This document shows, piece after piece, positions 1-6,785 of a stretch of DNA of 53,121 nt. The stretch is from NCBI GenBank assembly GCA_030525455.1, contig JAUNER010000011.1, positions 26,251 through 79,371 on the forward strand, read 5' to 3'. The notes under the pieces were generated by a model that made no database searches, had not been told where the DNA came from, and saw only the letters and a list, made by a program, of their open reading frames with translations. The position numbers and the translations under genes were made by a program. How positions within the stretch are numbered: the first letter of the stretch is position 1; each line of letters opens with the position of its first letter. The DNA comes from Akkermansia sp. GTDB lineage: Bacteria > Verrucomicrobiota > Verrucomicrobiia > Verrucomicrobiales > Akkermansiaceae.

Positions 1-1
1 T

Positions 2-55
2 TTCAAAAAGAAGGACCCTGATTACTTTGAATTCATTATTAACCAAATCAAATAA
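2..55 (+). CDS. 3' end of an unknown gene cut by the window edge
   Basis: Frame 2 is open from the window edge to a TAA at 53-55 and ends with the acidic-aromatic tail DPDYFEFIINQIK; the other two forward frames carry stops or give a poor composition. Only 17 codons are visible, so no family can be named. The next gene starts 14 bases downstream on the same strand, a spacing like that of the RHS toxin and immunity pairs at the other end of the window, but nothing else visible supports such a reading. Confidence 0.4.
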   Translation, partial: FKKKDPDYFEFIINQIK

Positions 56-69
56 CAAAACATAGGAAT

Positions 70-375
70 ATGATACTCACAAAAAAAGAATTAGAGCTTA
101 TTAGGAAACTCAGAGAAGAAAAATCTAAACATCGAGATAAACTTATTGAGCCCTCTGCTGAAGAAAGCAAACTTATGCAAATCATTCGGAAAAATATGAC
201 ATTAGCGGACTATTTAGCCCTCCCAGAAGAAGAACAAAGAAAATGGTATATTAACTGTGACCCTAGACTAAGACCTCCTGTATATTGGTATACAAATGAC
301 AACGGAGAGGAAATTTATATGACGTCATTTTACTTTGAACCCTGGACTCCGGAAATCCTTAACCGAGTATATTAA
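70..375 (+). CDS. small hypothetical protein (possible immunity or accessory protein)
   Basis: A 101-residue protein with no signal peptide and no membrane segment. Residues 1-30 are a charged helix rich in Lys, Glu and Arg; the C-terminal half is rich in Tyr, Trp and Pro and looks like a small folded domain. I do not recognise a family. It starts 14 bases after the stop of the gene that enters from the left edge and is AT-rich compared with rlmB downstream, features common in single-gene immunity proteins that follow polymorphic toxins. That role is only an inference from position, size and composition. Confidence 0.55.
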   Translation: MILTKKELELIRKLREEKSKHRDKLIEPSAEESKLMQIIRKNMTLADYLALPEEEQRKWYINCDPRLRPPVYWYTNDNGEEIYMTSFYFEPWTPEILNRVY

Positions 376-390
376 CACACCATTCTCACC

Positions 391-648
391 ATGCAAACCA
401 AACCCACCAAACCACCCATCCAAATCCCCCTGCCACTCGCCTATGCTGATTCCGGTAACTGGTTCGTCCCGGTGAAACGAATCCCCATAGACGAGCGTAC
501 TTGGGCCCTGCGTCTAGGGGCTCCTATCCAGCTCGGGACATCCTACGATGTGGCCAAAGTCACAGGCATTGGTCGCCGCATCCTTAAGCGATTGGCCAAA
601 GCCGGTTTCATTCACGAAGTGCATCCCTCGCCTCATCTCAGTATGTAA
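391..648 (+). CDS. small hypothetical protein with an excisionase/MerR-like HTH segment
   Basis: An 85-residue ORF with an ATG 16 bases after the preceding stop. The N-terminal 45 residues are proline-rich and of low complexity. Residues about 50-75 (DVAKVTGIGRRILKRLAKAG) have the spacing of a winged-helix or excisionase-type helix-turn-helix, where a short helix, a Gly turn and an Arg/Lys-rich recognition helix follow one another. The protein stops soon after this segment, so it is either a minimal DNA-binding protein or a truncated one. The DNA-binding role is an inference from pattern only; no family is recognised with confidence. Confidence 0.45.
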   Translation: MQTKPTKPPIQIPLPLAYADSGNWFVPVKRIPIDERTWALRLGAPIQLGTSYDVAKVTGIGRRILKRLAKAGFIHEVHPSPHLSM

Positions 649-652
649 ACAA

Positions 653-687
653 GAATTGCATATTTGATTGGCAAATGAGGGCAATTC
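653..687. repeat. inverted repeat between the HTH-like gene and rlmB
   Basis: GAATTGC (653-659) is the exact complement of GCAATTC (681-687), and inside it ATTTG (662-666) pairs with CAAAT (672-676). There is no T-tract after it, so it is not a convincing terminator. It lies 19 bases before the rlmB start and could be an operator or an mRNA hairpin. Confidence 0.35.
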
Positions 688-705
688 AAGTACAGTTAAT
701 CACGT

Positions 706-1287
706 ATGAGACCGCATGGGAATAATCAAGAAGCAAGGCAAAACAAGCACGTACGAAATGCACCCGCAAAAATTGCCGTAAAAGCACTTGGCGAAGAAGT
801 GCTGGAAGACATCCTAGACAGCACAGAAAACCCACTCATACTCATACTTGACTGCATACAAGACCCACACAATTTAGGAGCAATCCTACGCACAGCAGAC
901 GGAGCAGGAGTCGATGCGGTGATAGCCCCGAAAGACAAATCCGTAGGCATCACCGAGACAGTACTTCGCGTCTCAGTAGGAGCAGCAGAGAAAGTGCCAT
1001 TTATCCAAGTAACCAACCTCTCACGAACCATGAAGATGCTACAGACACGAGGGATATGGATATTTGGCACATCAGATAAAGGCGACCGAGACATCTACGA
1101 AACAGACTTTAGCGGTGGGGTAGCACTCGTCATGGGAGCAGAAGGCGACGGAATGCGACGCCTCACGGAAGAAAACTGCGATTTCCTCATACGCATACCC
1201 ATGAAAGGCAGTGTACCATGCCTCAACGTTTCAGTAGCGACAGGAGTTTGTCTCTACGAAATCGTACGCCAACGCGAGCAACAATAA
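706..1287 (+). CDS. rlmB: TrmH/SpoU family rRNA 2'-O-methyltransferase (RlmB-like)
   Basis: SPOUT-class methyltransferase that transfers a methyl group from S-adenosylmethionine to a ribose 2'-OH, most likely of 23S rRNA. The three SpoU motifs are present in order: motif 1 with [16 protein letters not shown] near residues 51-66, motif 2 with [10 protein letters not shown] near 142-151, and motif 3 with [17 protein letters not shown] near 165-181, which form the knotted AdoMet site. At 193 residues it is about 50 shorter than E. coli RlmB and lacks the N-terminal L30e-like substrate-binding domain; only about 35 basic residues precede the catalytic domain. The rRNA target is therefore inferred, and a tRNA target (TrmH/TrmL) is possible. 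Confidence 0.85.
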   Translation: MRPHGNNQEARQNKHVRNAPAKIAVKALGEEVLEDILDSTENPLILILDCIQDPHNLGAILRTADGAGVDAVIAPKDKSVGITETVLRVSVGAAEKVPFIQVTNLSRTMKMLQTRGIWIFGTSDKGDRDIYETDFSGGVALVMGAEGDGMRRLTEENCDFLIRIPMKGSVPCLNVSVATGVCLYEIVRQREQQ

Positions 1288-1336
1288 TTCCCACAAAGGG
1301 CTGACCAAATAGACAGCCCGCAAGACAACTACTCCA

Positions 1337-2158
1337 ATGATACATGAATTATCCCTAGAAGCTACAGACAAAGTACGCTTTATATCTGACTTACACTTAG
1401 GGCATCCGAAAACAAAAATAACAGACGTGCGGCAACTTCAATTTTTATTTGAAGACTGCACACACCTAGTAGTCTGCGGTGATTTATGTGAGGATAGACC
1501 CAGTCCCTACCAAGAAATAGGTCGAGAAATGCGAGAAGCATTTATCTCAATGAGCCAAAATACCGGGGTAAAACTCATCCTACTAGCCGGCAACCATGAT
1601 CCGAATGAAGAAGCAAGCATACTGCACATAAAAGAACAGAAGCTCTATGCACTCCATGGTCATGCCCTTTTCAAAAACATCGCCCCATGGGGGTGGGAAT
1701 ATCTAAAAAACAAAAAGCTCTGCCATGAACTTATATGCAGCTACCCCGATGCAGACACAAACATCTACTCTCGCTTAGAATTAGCCAGAAAAATGAGCTT
1801 AATAGTACCACCAATTTTTCACCAAAAGAAAAAAACAAAAAACAAACTCCTAGGCTTTCTACTTCACTCAGCATGGCCACCGGAGCGACCTATACAAATT
1901 ATTCGAGCATGGCTAACCATGCTCGGAAAAATGCATCAATTTTCGCAGACATTTTTCAACGATTCAGAAATCGTTATATTTGGGCATTTCCATCGCCGTG
2001 CATATAGCTATAAAAAAAACAGACTATGCCTGAACCTAGGGGCATGTTTTCGCCATGCACAATCTTATGCCGCAGACTTGATGCCGGACGGCTCACTTTT
2101 CATCAGAAGCTACACCCCAAACGGCTTCGATGCTCCGGCTCAGAAAATCCGCTCATAG
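1337..2158 (+). CDS. calcineurin-like metallophosphoesterase
   Basis: A 273-residue soluble protein with all metallophosphoesterase blocks: SDLHLGH near residue 18 (Asp and His metal ligands), GDLCED near 48, GNHD near 85, a single HGH near 108 and GHFH near 216. The layout, with a long central insert, resembles LpxH/YbbF-like UDP-2,3-diacylglucosamine pyrophosphatases and related stand-alone phosphoesterases, which use a two-metal centre. The substrate cannot be told from sequence. It lies 49 bases downstream of rlmB on the same strand and may be cotranscribed. A 3' palindrome follows at 2225-2240. Confidence 0.85.
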   Translation: MIHELSLEATDKVRFISDLHLGHPKTKITDVRQLQFLFEDCTHLVVCGDLCEDRPSPYQEIGREMREAFISMSQNTGVKLILLAGNHDPNEEASILHIKEQKLYALHGHALFKNIAPWGWEYLKNKKLCHELICSYPDADTNIYSRLELARKMSLIVPPIFHQKKKTKNKLLGFLLHSAWPPERPIQIIRAWLTMLGKMHQFSQTFFNDSEIVIFGHFHRRAYSYKKNRLCLNLGACFRHAQSYAADLMPDGSLFIRSYTPNGFDAPAQKIRS

Positions 2159-2224
2159 GAAAACCTAGCGACACCTCACTCCCCTACATCGCCAAACTCA
2201 CCCCCAAAAATACAATTAGTTTAG

Positions 2225-2240
2225 ATTAGTTGACTAATCA
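2225..2240. repeat. palindrome GATTAGT-TG-ACTAATC
   Basis: A perfect 7-bp inverted repeat with a 2-base centre, 67 bases after the phosphoesterase stop and 225 bases before nrdR. The tiny centre and lack of a T-tract argue for a protein-binding palindrome rather than a terminator. No cognate regulator is recognised. Confidence 0.4.
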
Positions 2241-2302
2241 ACCCGAGATTTTCCCCGAAAATCCAAAAAAAAGCAACATCCCAACAAACAATACCTGCCA
2301 AA

Positions 2303-2383
2303 TTATTCACACCGCCACAGACTCTTAATCGCCTAAAAATACACAAATCAGCCCCAAAAACAAAAGTTATTCACATTTTCACA
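2303..2383 (+). promoter_or_regulatory. DnaA-box cluster upstream of nrdR
   Basis: The non-coding stretch 2159-2464 is AC- and AT-rich. TTATTCACA occurs exactly at 2303-2311 and again at 2367-2375, both on the plus strand and 64 bp apart; both fit the consensus TTWTNCACA. ATTTTCACA at 2375-2383 and CTTTACACA at 2455-2463 each differ from the consensus at one base. An AT-rich run follows at 2416-2436. DnaA control of ribonucleotide reductase genes is known in E. coli; control of nrdR here, or an origin-like element, is an inference. Confidence 0.5.
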
Positions 2384-2437
2384 AAACCAATACCCCCGCC
2401 AAACCAACAAAACCTAGTATATTTTTTTCTTTATACC

Positions 2438-2453
2438 TACACCATATAGTGTA
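2438..2453 (+). promoter_or_regulatory. NrdR-box-like palindrome in front of nrdR
   Basis: TACACCATATAGTGTA is a near-perfect palindrome (one mismatched pair) ending 11 bases before the nrdR start. It has the ACAC...ATAT...GTGT character of NrdR boxes, but the half-sites are 6 rather than about 8 bases apart. Autoregulation by NrdR is therefore plausible, not shown. The core ATATAGT may also serve as the -10 region. Confidence 0.45.
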
Positions 2454-2464
2454 CCTTTACACAC

Positions 2465-2956
2465 ATGAGATGCGTTCAATGCGGACACATGGAAGATAAA
2501 GTCATAGACTCACGGATGTCAAAAGACGGGACCACCATACGCCGTCGGCGAGTATGTCTATGCTGTGACTATCGATACACCACCTACGAACAAATCGAGC
2601 GCACAGAACTACTCGTCGTCAAGCGAGATAACCTACGAGAAGCCCTCAACCGAGAAAAAATTCTACGCGGATTAGTCAAAGCCTGCGAAAAACGACCGGT
2701 AAGCATGGACCAACTCGACCGAGCCGTAGAAGAAATCATATCGGAACTCCACAGAGACGGAGTAAGAGAAGTCCCCTCGAGTGAAATTGGGAAGAAAGTC
2801 ATTGAAAAGCTCTACTCCATCGACCCCGTAGCCTATATACGTTATGTATCGGTATACAGACAATTTTCAAACGTCGATGAATTCATCCAAGAGATTTCAG
2901 AAATGAGACATCAAACCCTAATCGACCCCCTACAAAGAAAACTAGACATCTTATAA
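2465..2956 (+). CDS. nrdR: transcriptional repressor NrdR
   Basis: A 163-residue regulator of ribonucleotide reductase genes. The N-terminal zinc ribbon uses Cys3, Cys6, Cys31 and Cys34 (MRCVQC and CLCC) and contains the basic stretch RRRRV that contacts DNA. Residues about 50-136 form the ATP-cone that senses ATP/dATP, with VVKRD at its start. Length and layout match the family (150-165 residues). The ATG directly gives the canonical MRC start. No ribonucleotide reductase gene lies in the window, so its regulon is elsewhere. The next gene starts 1 base after its stop and encodes a protein with an ATP-cone-like pattern. Confidence 0.95.
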   Translation: MRCVQCGHMEDKVIDSRMSKDGTTIRRRRVCLCCDYRYTTYEQIERTELLVVKRDNLREALNREKILRGLVKACEKRPVSMDQLDRAVEEIISELHRDGVREVPSSEIGKKVIEKLYSIDPVAYIRYVSVYRQFSNVDEFIQEISEMRHQTLIDPLQRKLDIL

Positions 2957-2957
2957 C

Positions 2958-3494
2958 ATGATTGGTTTTAGAAACAACAAACCATTGCTCCTACAAGAGT
3001 CGTACATATTTTCTGAGTACGGAGAAGAATGGCTGGGAAAAGCCCTGGAAGCAGCGGCCCGGCGAGCAGGCACAAGCCTCCCATTTCTCGACGACCTACT
3101 CGCATCGATTCGCTACTACCTAGAGAATCAATGCGACCTATCCGTGATGTCTATCGACGAGCTATTTAACCGGATTCGCCATATGCTTAATAAAATCGGG
3201 CTAGAGCACGTAGCCCGGGAATTAAAAAACGAAGTTCCCCCAGTAGCCGTCAGCGTAGCAGAAATAGCCTATCGAGAGCCATTTTGGCTGTTTTTCGACG
3301 GAGAACTACGCAGACAAGTATCAGACCTACAAGACCAAGGAATTACAAATTACTTTTTTACTGAAAAAAAAGAATGCGTCTTGGCACTACAAGGACAAAA
3401 ACGCTGGACACACTCTAGCCAAAACCTACTCAAGGAGCTAGATTTCCTGCTATCACGCTACCAAGAAAACCACAGCATACCCATAGCACACTAG
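2958..3494 (+). CDS. hypothetical protein with a diverged ATP-cone-like domain, partner of nrdR
   Basis: A 178-residue protein translated in an apparent operon with nrdR (ATG one base after its stop). Residues about 10-90 follow the ATP-cone plan seen in NrdR itself: a short strand, then WLGKALEAAARRAG (helix), LPFLDDLLASIRYYL (helix), a strand, SIDELFNRIRHML (helix) and GLEHVAREL (final helix). The basic KRD start of genuine ATP-cones is replaced by LQES, so nucleotide binding may be lost. The C-terminal half matches nothing I recognise. It has no signal peptide or membrane segment. A perfect terminator follows at 3542-3571. The ATP-cone relation is my alignment by eye and needs a profile search. 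Confidence 0.7.
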   Translation: MIGFRNNKPLLLQESYIFSEYGEEWLGKALEAAARRAGTSLPFLDDLLASIRYYLENQCDLSVMSIDELFNRIRHMLNKIGLEHVARELKNEVPPVAVSVAEIAYREPFWLFFDGELRRQVSDLQDQGITNYFFTEKKECVLALQGQKRWTHSSQNLLKELDFLLSRYQENHSIPIAH

Positions 3495-3541
3495 ACATCC
3501 GGCATAGTTAGCAGAGGGAACGATTCCCCATACTTAGAAAA

Positions 3542-3571
3542 AAACCCTAGCAAGATTACTTGCTAGGGTTT
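3542..3571 (+). terminator. intrinsic terminator after the nrdR operon
   Basis: A perfect 13-bp stem: AAACCCTAGCAAG (3542-3554), loop ATTA, CTTGCTAGGGTTT (3559-3571). It is flanked by A's on the left and only three T's on the right, so it may work in both directions. Its core AAACCCTAGC recurs in the terminator at 42244-42278. Confidence 0.8.
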
Positions 3572-3575
3572 CTCT

Positions 3576-3677
3576 GTTCAACTAACTACCTATGAAGATA
3601 CCAACGAAAGCCCGTTGGGGGTCAGCTTAATGCTCTCTCCTTCACTAAGCCGAAGCTTTCGTTGATATAAGTTAGAT
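3576..3677. other. structured intergenic element (possible small RNA)
   Basis: Nested complementary arms: CTAAC (3582-3586) with GTTAG (3671-3675); ATA (3598-3600) with TAT (3666-3668); CAACGAAAGC (3602-3611) with GCTTTCGTTG (3655-3664); GCTTA (3625-3629) with TAAGC (3646-3650). CAACG can instead pair locally with CGTTG (3613-3617), so two exclusive folds exist. It lies between the terminators at 3542-3571 and 3745-3769. On the minus strand a GTG-started 30-codon frame (3590-3682) also runs through it. Element type unknown. Confidence 0.4.
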
Positions 3678-3744
3678 TCCACTTCCTGGAAAACTGTTCA
3701 AAAATATTGAAAAATTTCGAAAGACATCGTCAATAGGAAAAAAC

Positions 3745-3769
3745 CCTGTGGCTAAAAAAACCACAGGGC
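3745..3769 (-). terminator. intrinsic terminator of ilvE
   Basis: CCCTGTGG (3745-3752) pairs with CCACAGGG (3762-3769) around a 9-base loop. Read on the minus strand the hairpin is followed by a T-run and lies 30 bases after the ilvE stop. Confidence 0.8.
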
Positions 3770-3799
3770 AATAAAACAAACCAAACAAAGGAACGCCAC

Positions 3800-4669
3800 T
3801 TATTCCACAGGAGTACCCGTAGACTGAGTAAGTTCTTTAAAACGAGCCAAAAGGCGAGCTGTAACCGGGCCAATCTTTCCGGAGCCAATGGTATAACCAT
3901 CCAAATCGGTTACAGGCACACACTCAGCAGCAGTACCGGTCAGGAAGCACTCATCAGCACTAGTAATAGAGAAGCGGTTGATGGTTTTTTCCACAGCAGG
4001 GATGCCAAGTTCTGTACAAATTTCCAAAACGACACGGCGAGTAATACCATCCAACGCCCCATCGGTAACAGGAGGAGTAATCACAGTACCATTCTTAACA
4101 ATGAAGATATTATCCCCTGTGCATTCAGCCACATTACCGGCATCATTCAGCATGAGAGCTTCAGCAGCACCTTGGCGAATAGCCTCCATCTTTGCAAAGA
4201 TGTTATTGAGATAATTCAACGACTTCACCTGGGGGCAAATCGTATCTGCACGATTACGACGCACAGAGCTTGTCACAAGATTTAAGCCATTCTCATACAC
4301 AGCCGGGTCATAAAGAGCAATCTTATCCGCAATAATAAACACACAAGGCTGAGGGCAATTAAAAGGATTCAGCCCCAAATTCCCCACACCACGGGTGACA
4401 ACCAAGCGAATGTAACCATCATTTAATCCGGAAGCGGCCACCGTCTCGCAAACAGCCTTTGAAAGTACATCCTTGGTATAAGGGATATTCAGCATAAGGT
4501 AATGAGCACAATCGTAAAGGCGATCCATGTGAGCCTCTAAACGAAAGACACGCTTATTGTAAAATCGAATACCCTCAAAAATACCATCCCCATAAAGAGT
4601 ACCATGGTCAAAAACAGAGACTTTTGCTTCCTCTTTTTCTACGAGTTTTCCATCAAACCAAATCTTCAT
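3800..4669 (-). CDS. ilvE: branched-chain amino acid aminotransferase (class IV)
   Basis: PLP enzyme of 289 residues that interconverts branched-chain amino acids and their 2-oxo acids with glutamate/2-oxoglutarate, the last step of Val, Leu and Ile synthesis. Fold type IV landmarks: the N-terminal strand with DHGTLYGDGIFEGIR (residues 21-35), Lys149 in QVKSLNYLN as the likely Schiff-base lysine, and Glu182 in NVAECTGDNIF. LTGTAAE near the C-terminus is the usual phosphate-binding loop. No operon partner is adjacent; leuCD lie 10 kb away. It has its own terminator and is divergent from typA. A D-amino-acid aminotransferase or ADC lyase is less likely given the length and the REFVEK-type N-terminus. 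Confidence 0.88.
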   Translation of the reverse strand: MKIWFDGKLVEKEEAKVSVFDHGTLYGDGIFEGIRFYNKRVFRLEAHMDRLYDCAHYLMLNIPYTKDVLSKAVCETVAASGLNDGYIRLVVTRGVGNLGLNPFNCPQPCVFIIADKIALYDPAVYENGLNLVTSSVRRNRADTICPQVKSLNYLNNIFAKMEAIRQGAAEALMLNDAGNVAECTGDNIFIVKNGTVITPPVTDGALDGITRRVVLEICTELGIPAVEKTINRFSITSADECFLTGTAAECVPVTDLDGYTIGSGKIGPVTARLLARFKELTQSTGTPVE

Positions 4670-4823
4670 AGCTATACTTATGTAAAAATGTTTCGCTCGA
4701 CAAGCATAAACCTATCGCCCGCAGGGTAAAGCTATAAATCCGTCCATCGCACAAAAAATCTCGCGATATGACTGAAAATTTTCGGCATACGGGCAAAAAT
4801 CTCGAAATAAAACCCGTGAAAGC

Positions 4824-4850
4824 TTGACATTTTCCGGCAGGTGCTTTTAG
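4824..4850 (+). promoter_or_regulatory. candidate typA promoter
   Basis: TTGACA at 4824-4829 is a perfect -35 match; the best -10 is a weak TTTTAG (4845-4850) 15 bases away. If real, transcription would start within a few bases of the ATG at 4862 and would exclude the upstream GTG at 4841 as a start codon. Confidence 0.3.
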
Positions 4851-4861
4851 CTCTCGGCCGC

Positions 4862-6706
4862 ATGTCCGATCCATCAAAGTTCCGCAACCTAGCCATCATT
4901 GCCCACGTTGACCATGGGAAAACAACACTCGTCGACCAACTCCTACAAGCCGGGGGGGCATATAGAGCCAACCAAGCCGTACAAGAACGAGCCATGGACT
5001 CCATGGACTTGGAACGCGAAAAAGGGATTACCATCAAAGCAAAAAACACCTCCATTCTGTGGAATGATTACACCATTAACATCGTTGATACTCCCGGTCA
5101 CGCTGACTTTGGCGGTGAAGTAGAACGCGTGATGAAAATGGTAGACGGGGTGCTACTCGTCGTGGATGCTTTTGAAGGGCCACAAGCACAAACACGCTTC
5201 GTACTACGCAAGGCACTGCAAGAAGGCCTCATGCCCATTGTCGTTATCAATAAGATTGACCGACCACACGCAGACCCCATGGCCGTTCATGATAAGGTGT
5301 TGGAACTTTTCTTAGAATTAGGAGCAACGGATGAGCAATTTGAAGCACCATTCGTCTATGGTTCTGCACGCGATGGCTACTTCATGACCTCGATGGAAGG
5401 CGAACCACCCGTTGACTGCTCACCGTTACTATTCAAAATCATCGAGCACATCCCGGCCCCGAAAGATGCCGATCCGGACGGAGAATTTAAAATGCTGGTA
5501 TCAAACATTGACTGGGACGACTATGTAGGTCGAGTTGCCATTGGGCGAATCACCTCCGGCACAGTAAAGAAAGGCGACACCGTTTGGCTACATCAAGCAG
5601 ATGGTAGCTGTATCTCCGGTAAAGTCACCCGAATGTTTGAATACTCCGGGTTAAACACAACAGACTCGGCCATTGGTGTAGCAGGCAACATCGTTGGTGT
5701 GGCCGGCTTTGAACACGTCAACATCGGTGAAACCCTAGGTGGCTCTGCAGAAACAGAACCCCTGCCATTTGTCGCCATCGACCCACCAACCATCTCTATG
5801 GAATTTTCCATCAACAATGGTCCATTCGGTGGTAAAGACGGCAAAAATGTCACCTCTCGCGTCATTCGCGACCGACTGATGCGAGAAATGCGTACAAACA
5901 TTTCCATCCAGGTCGAAGATACCGATAAAGCAGGTGTATTCTCCGTTTCTGCCCGTGGTGCGATGCAAATCGCCGTGCTAGTTGAAACCATGCGACGTGA
6001 AAACTACGAACTCTGTGTCTCTCGCCCCACGGTTATTATGAAACGAGATGAACAAGAACGTCTCACCGAGCCCTACGAAACCATCTATGTAGAAGTACCG
6101 GATGAATTTGCCAACGGCGTCATCAAACTTCTCAATGCACGAAAAGGCCAGTTAGAAGACATGGTCATCCGCGAAGGTACCGGTCACACATTCATCCAAG
6201 CCTACATCCCCACAAGAGGCATTATTGGCTTTGAATTTGAACTGGTTAACCTAACATCCGGTCATGGTATATTCTCTCATCTCTTCCGTGATTACGGTCC
6301 CTATGCCGGTGACATCACCACACGCACCACAGGCACACTGGTCTCTATGGAAACCGGGGTATCTACACCCTTTGCCCTAGCCGCTCTGGAAGAACGAGGT
6401 CGTCTCTTTGTTGGGCCACAAGAAGACATCTACGAAGGACAAATCGTAGGCGAAAACCCACGCCAGATGGATATGCCTGTGAACCCATGTAAAGAAAAAC
6501 ACCTCAATAACATCCGTTCTGCGACAAAGGGTGACGGCATCCAGCTCTCACCGCCCGTGCAGTTCTCATTGGAACGTGCTATCGAATACATTGAACCGGA
6601 TGAACTCGTTGAAGCCACTCCTCACTTTATCCGCTTACGCAAACGCTTACTCAACGCTAACGACCGCGTAAGAGAAGCTCGCAGTAAAGCCAACTCACTC
6701 GGCTAA
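4862..6706 (+). CDS. typA: translational GTPase TypA/BipA
   Basis: Ribosome-associated GTPase of 614 residues, related to EF-G and LepA, that helps 50S assembly and growth under stress. G motifs are intact: AHVDHGKTT (14-22), DTPGH (76-80), NKID (130-133) and a SARDG G5 loop. The C-terminal part has the TypA signature [10 protein letters not shown] and the [12 protein letters not shown] block. I choose the ATG at 4862 (MSDPSK) over an in-frame GTG at 4841 because it matches the family length and the GTG overlaps the likely promoter. No Shine-Dalgarno is present. A strong terminator follows. Confidence 0.95.
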   Translation: MSDPSKFRNLAIIAHVDHGKTTLVDQLLQAGGAYRANQAVQERAMDSMDLEREKGITIKAKNTSILWNDYTINIVDTPGHADFGGEVERVMKMVDGVLLVVDAFEGPQAQTRFVLRKALQEGLMPIVVINKIDRPHADPMAVHDKVLELFLELGATDEQFEAPFVYGSARDGYFMTSMEGEPPVDCSPLLFKIIEHIPAPKDADPDGEFKMLVSNIDWDDYVGRVAIGRITSGTVKKGDTVWLHQADGSCISGKVTRMFEYSGLNTTDSAIGVAGNIVGVAGFEHVNIGETLGGSAETEPLPFVAIDPPTISMEFSINNGPFGGKDGKNVTSRVIRDRLMREMRTNISIQVEDTDKAGVFSVSARGAMQIAVLVETMRRENYELCVSRPTVIMKRDEQERLTEPYETIYVEVPDEFANGVIKLLNARKGQLEDMVIREGTGHTFIQAYIPTRGIIGFEFELVNLTSGHGIFSHLFRDYGPYAGDITTRTTGTLVSMETGVSTPFALAALEERGRLFVGPQEDIYEGQIVGENPRQMDMPVNPCKEKHLNNIRSATKGDGIQLSPPVQFSLERAIEYIEPDELVEATPHFIRLRKRLLNANDRVREARSKANSLG

Positions 6707-6743
6707 ACAAGCATTCCCCGAAAATTAAAACTCCTTTATCATC

Positions 6744-6780
6744 AATCCACCTACTTTGTGTGATACTTAGTAGGTGGATT
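6744..6780 (+). terminator. intrinsic terminator of typA
   Basis: AATCCACCTACT (6744-6755) pairs perfectly with AGTAGGTGGATT (6769-6780), 13-base loop, followed by T's to 6785. It ends at the stop codon of comM on the other strand. Confidence 0.88.
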
Positions 6781-6785
6781 TTTTT

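Noticed and set aside
3576..3677. attC-like integron site (GTTCAAC at one end, GTTAGAT at the other)
   Set aside because: Both ends fit RYYYAAC and GTTRRRY, but they do not pair with each other beyond AAC/GTT, and there is no integrase or run of cassettes.
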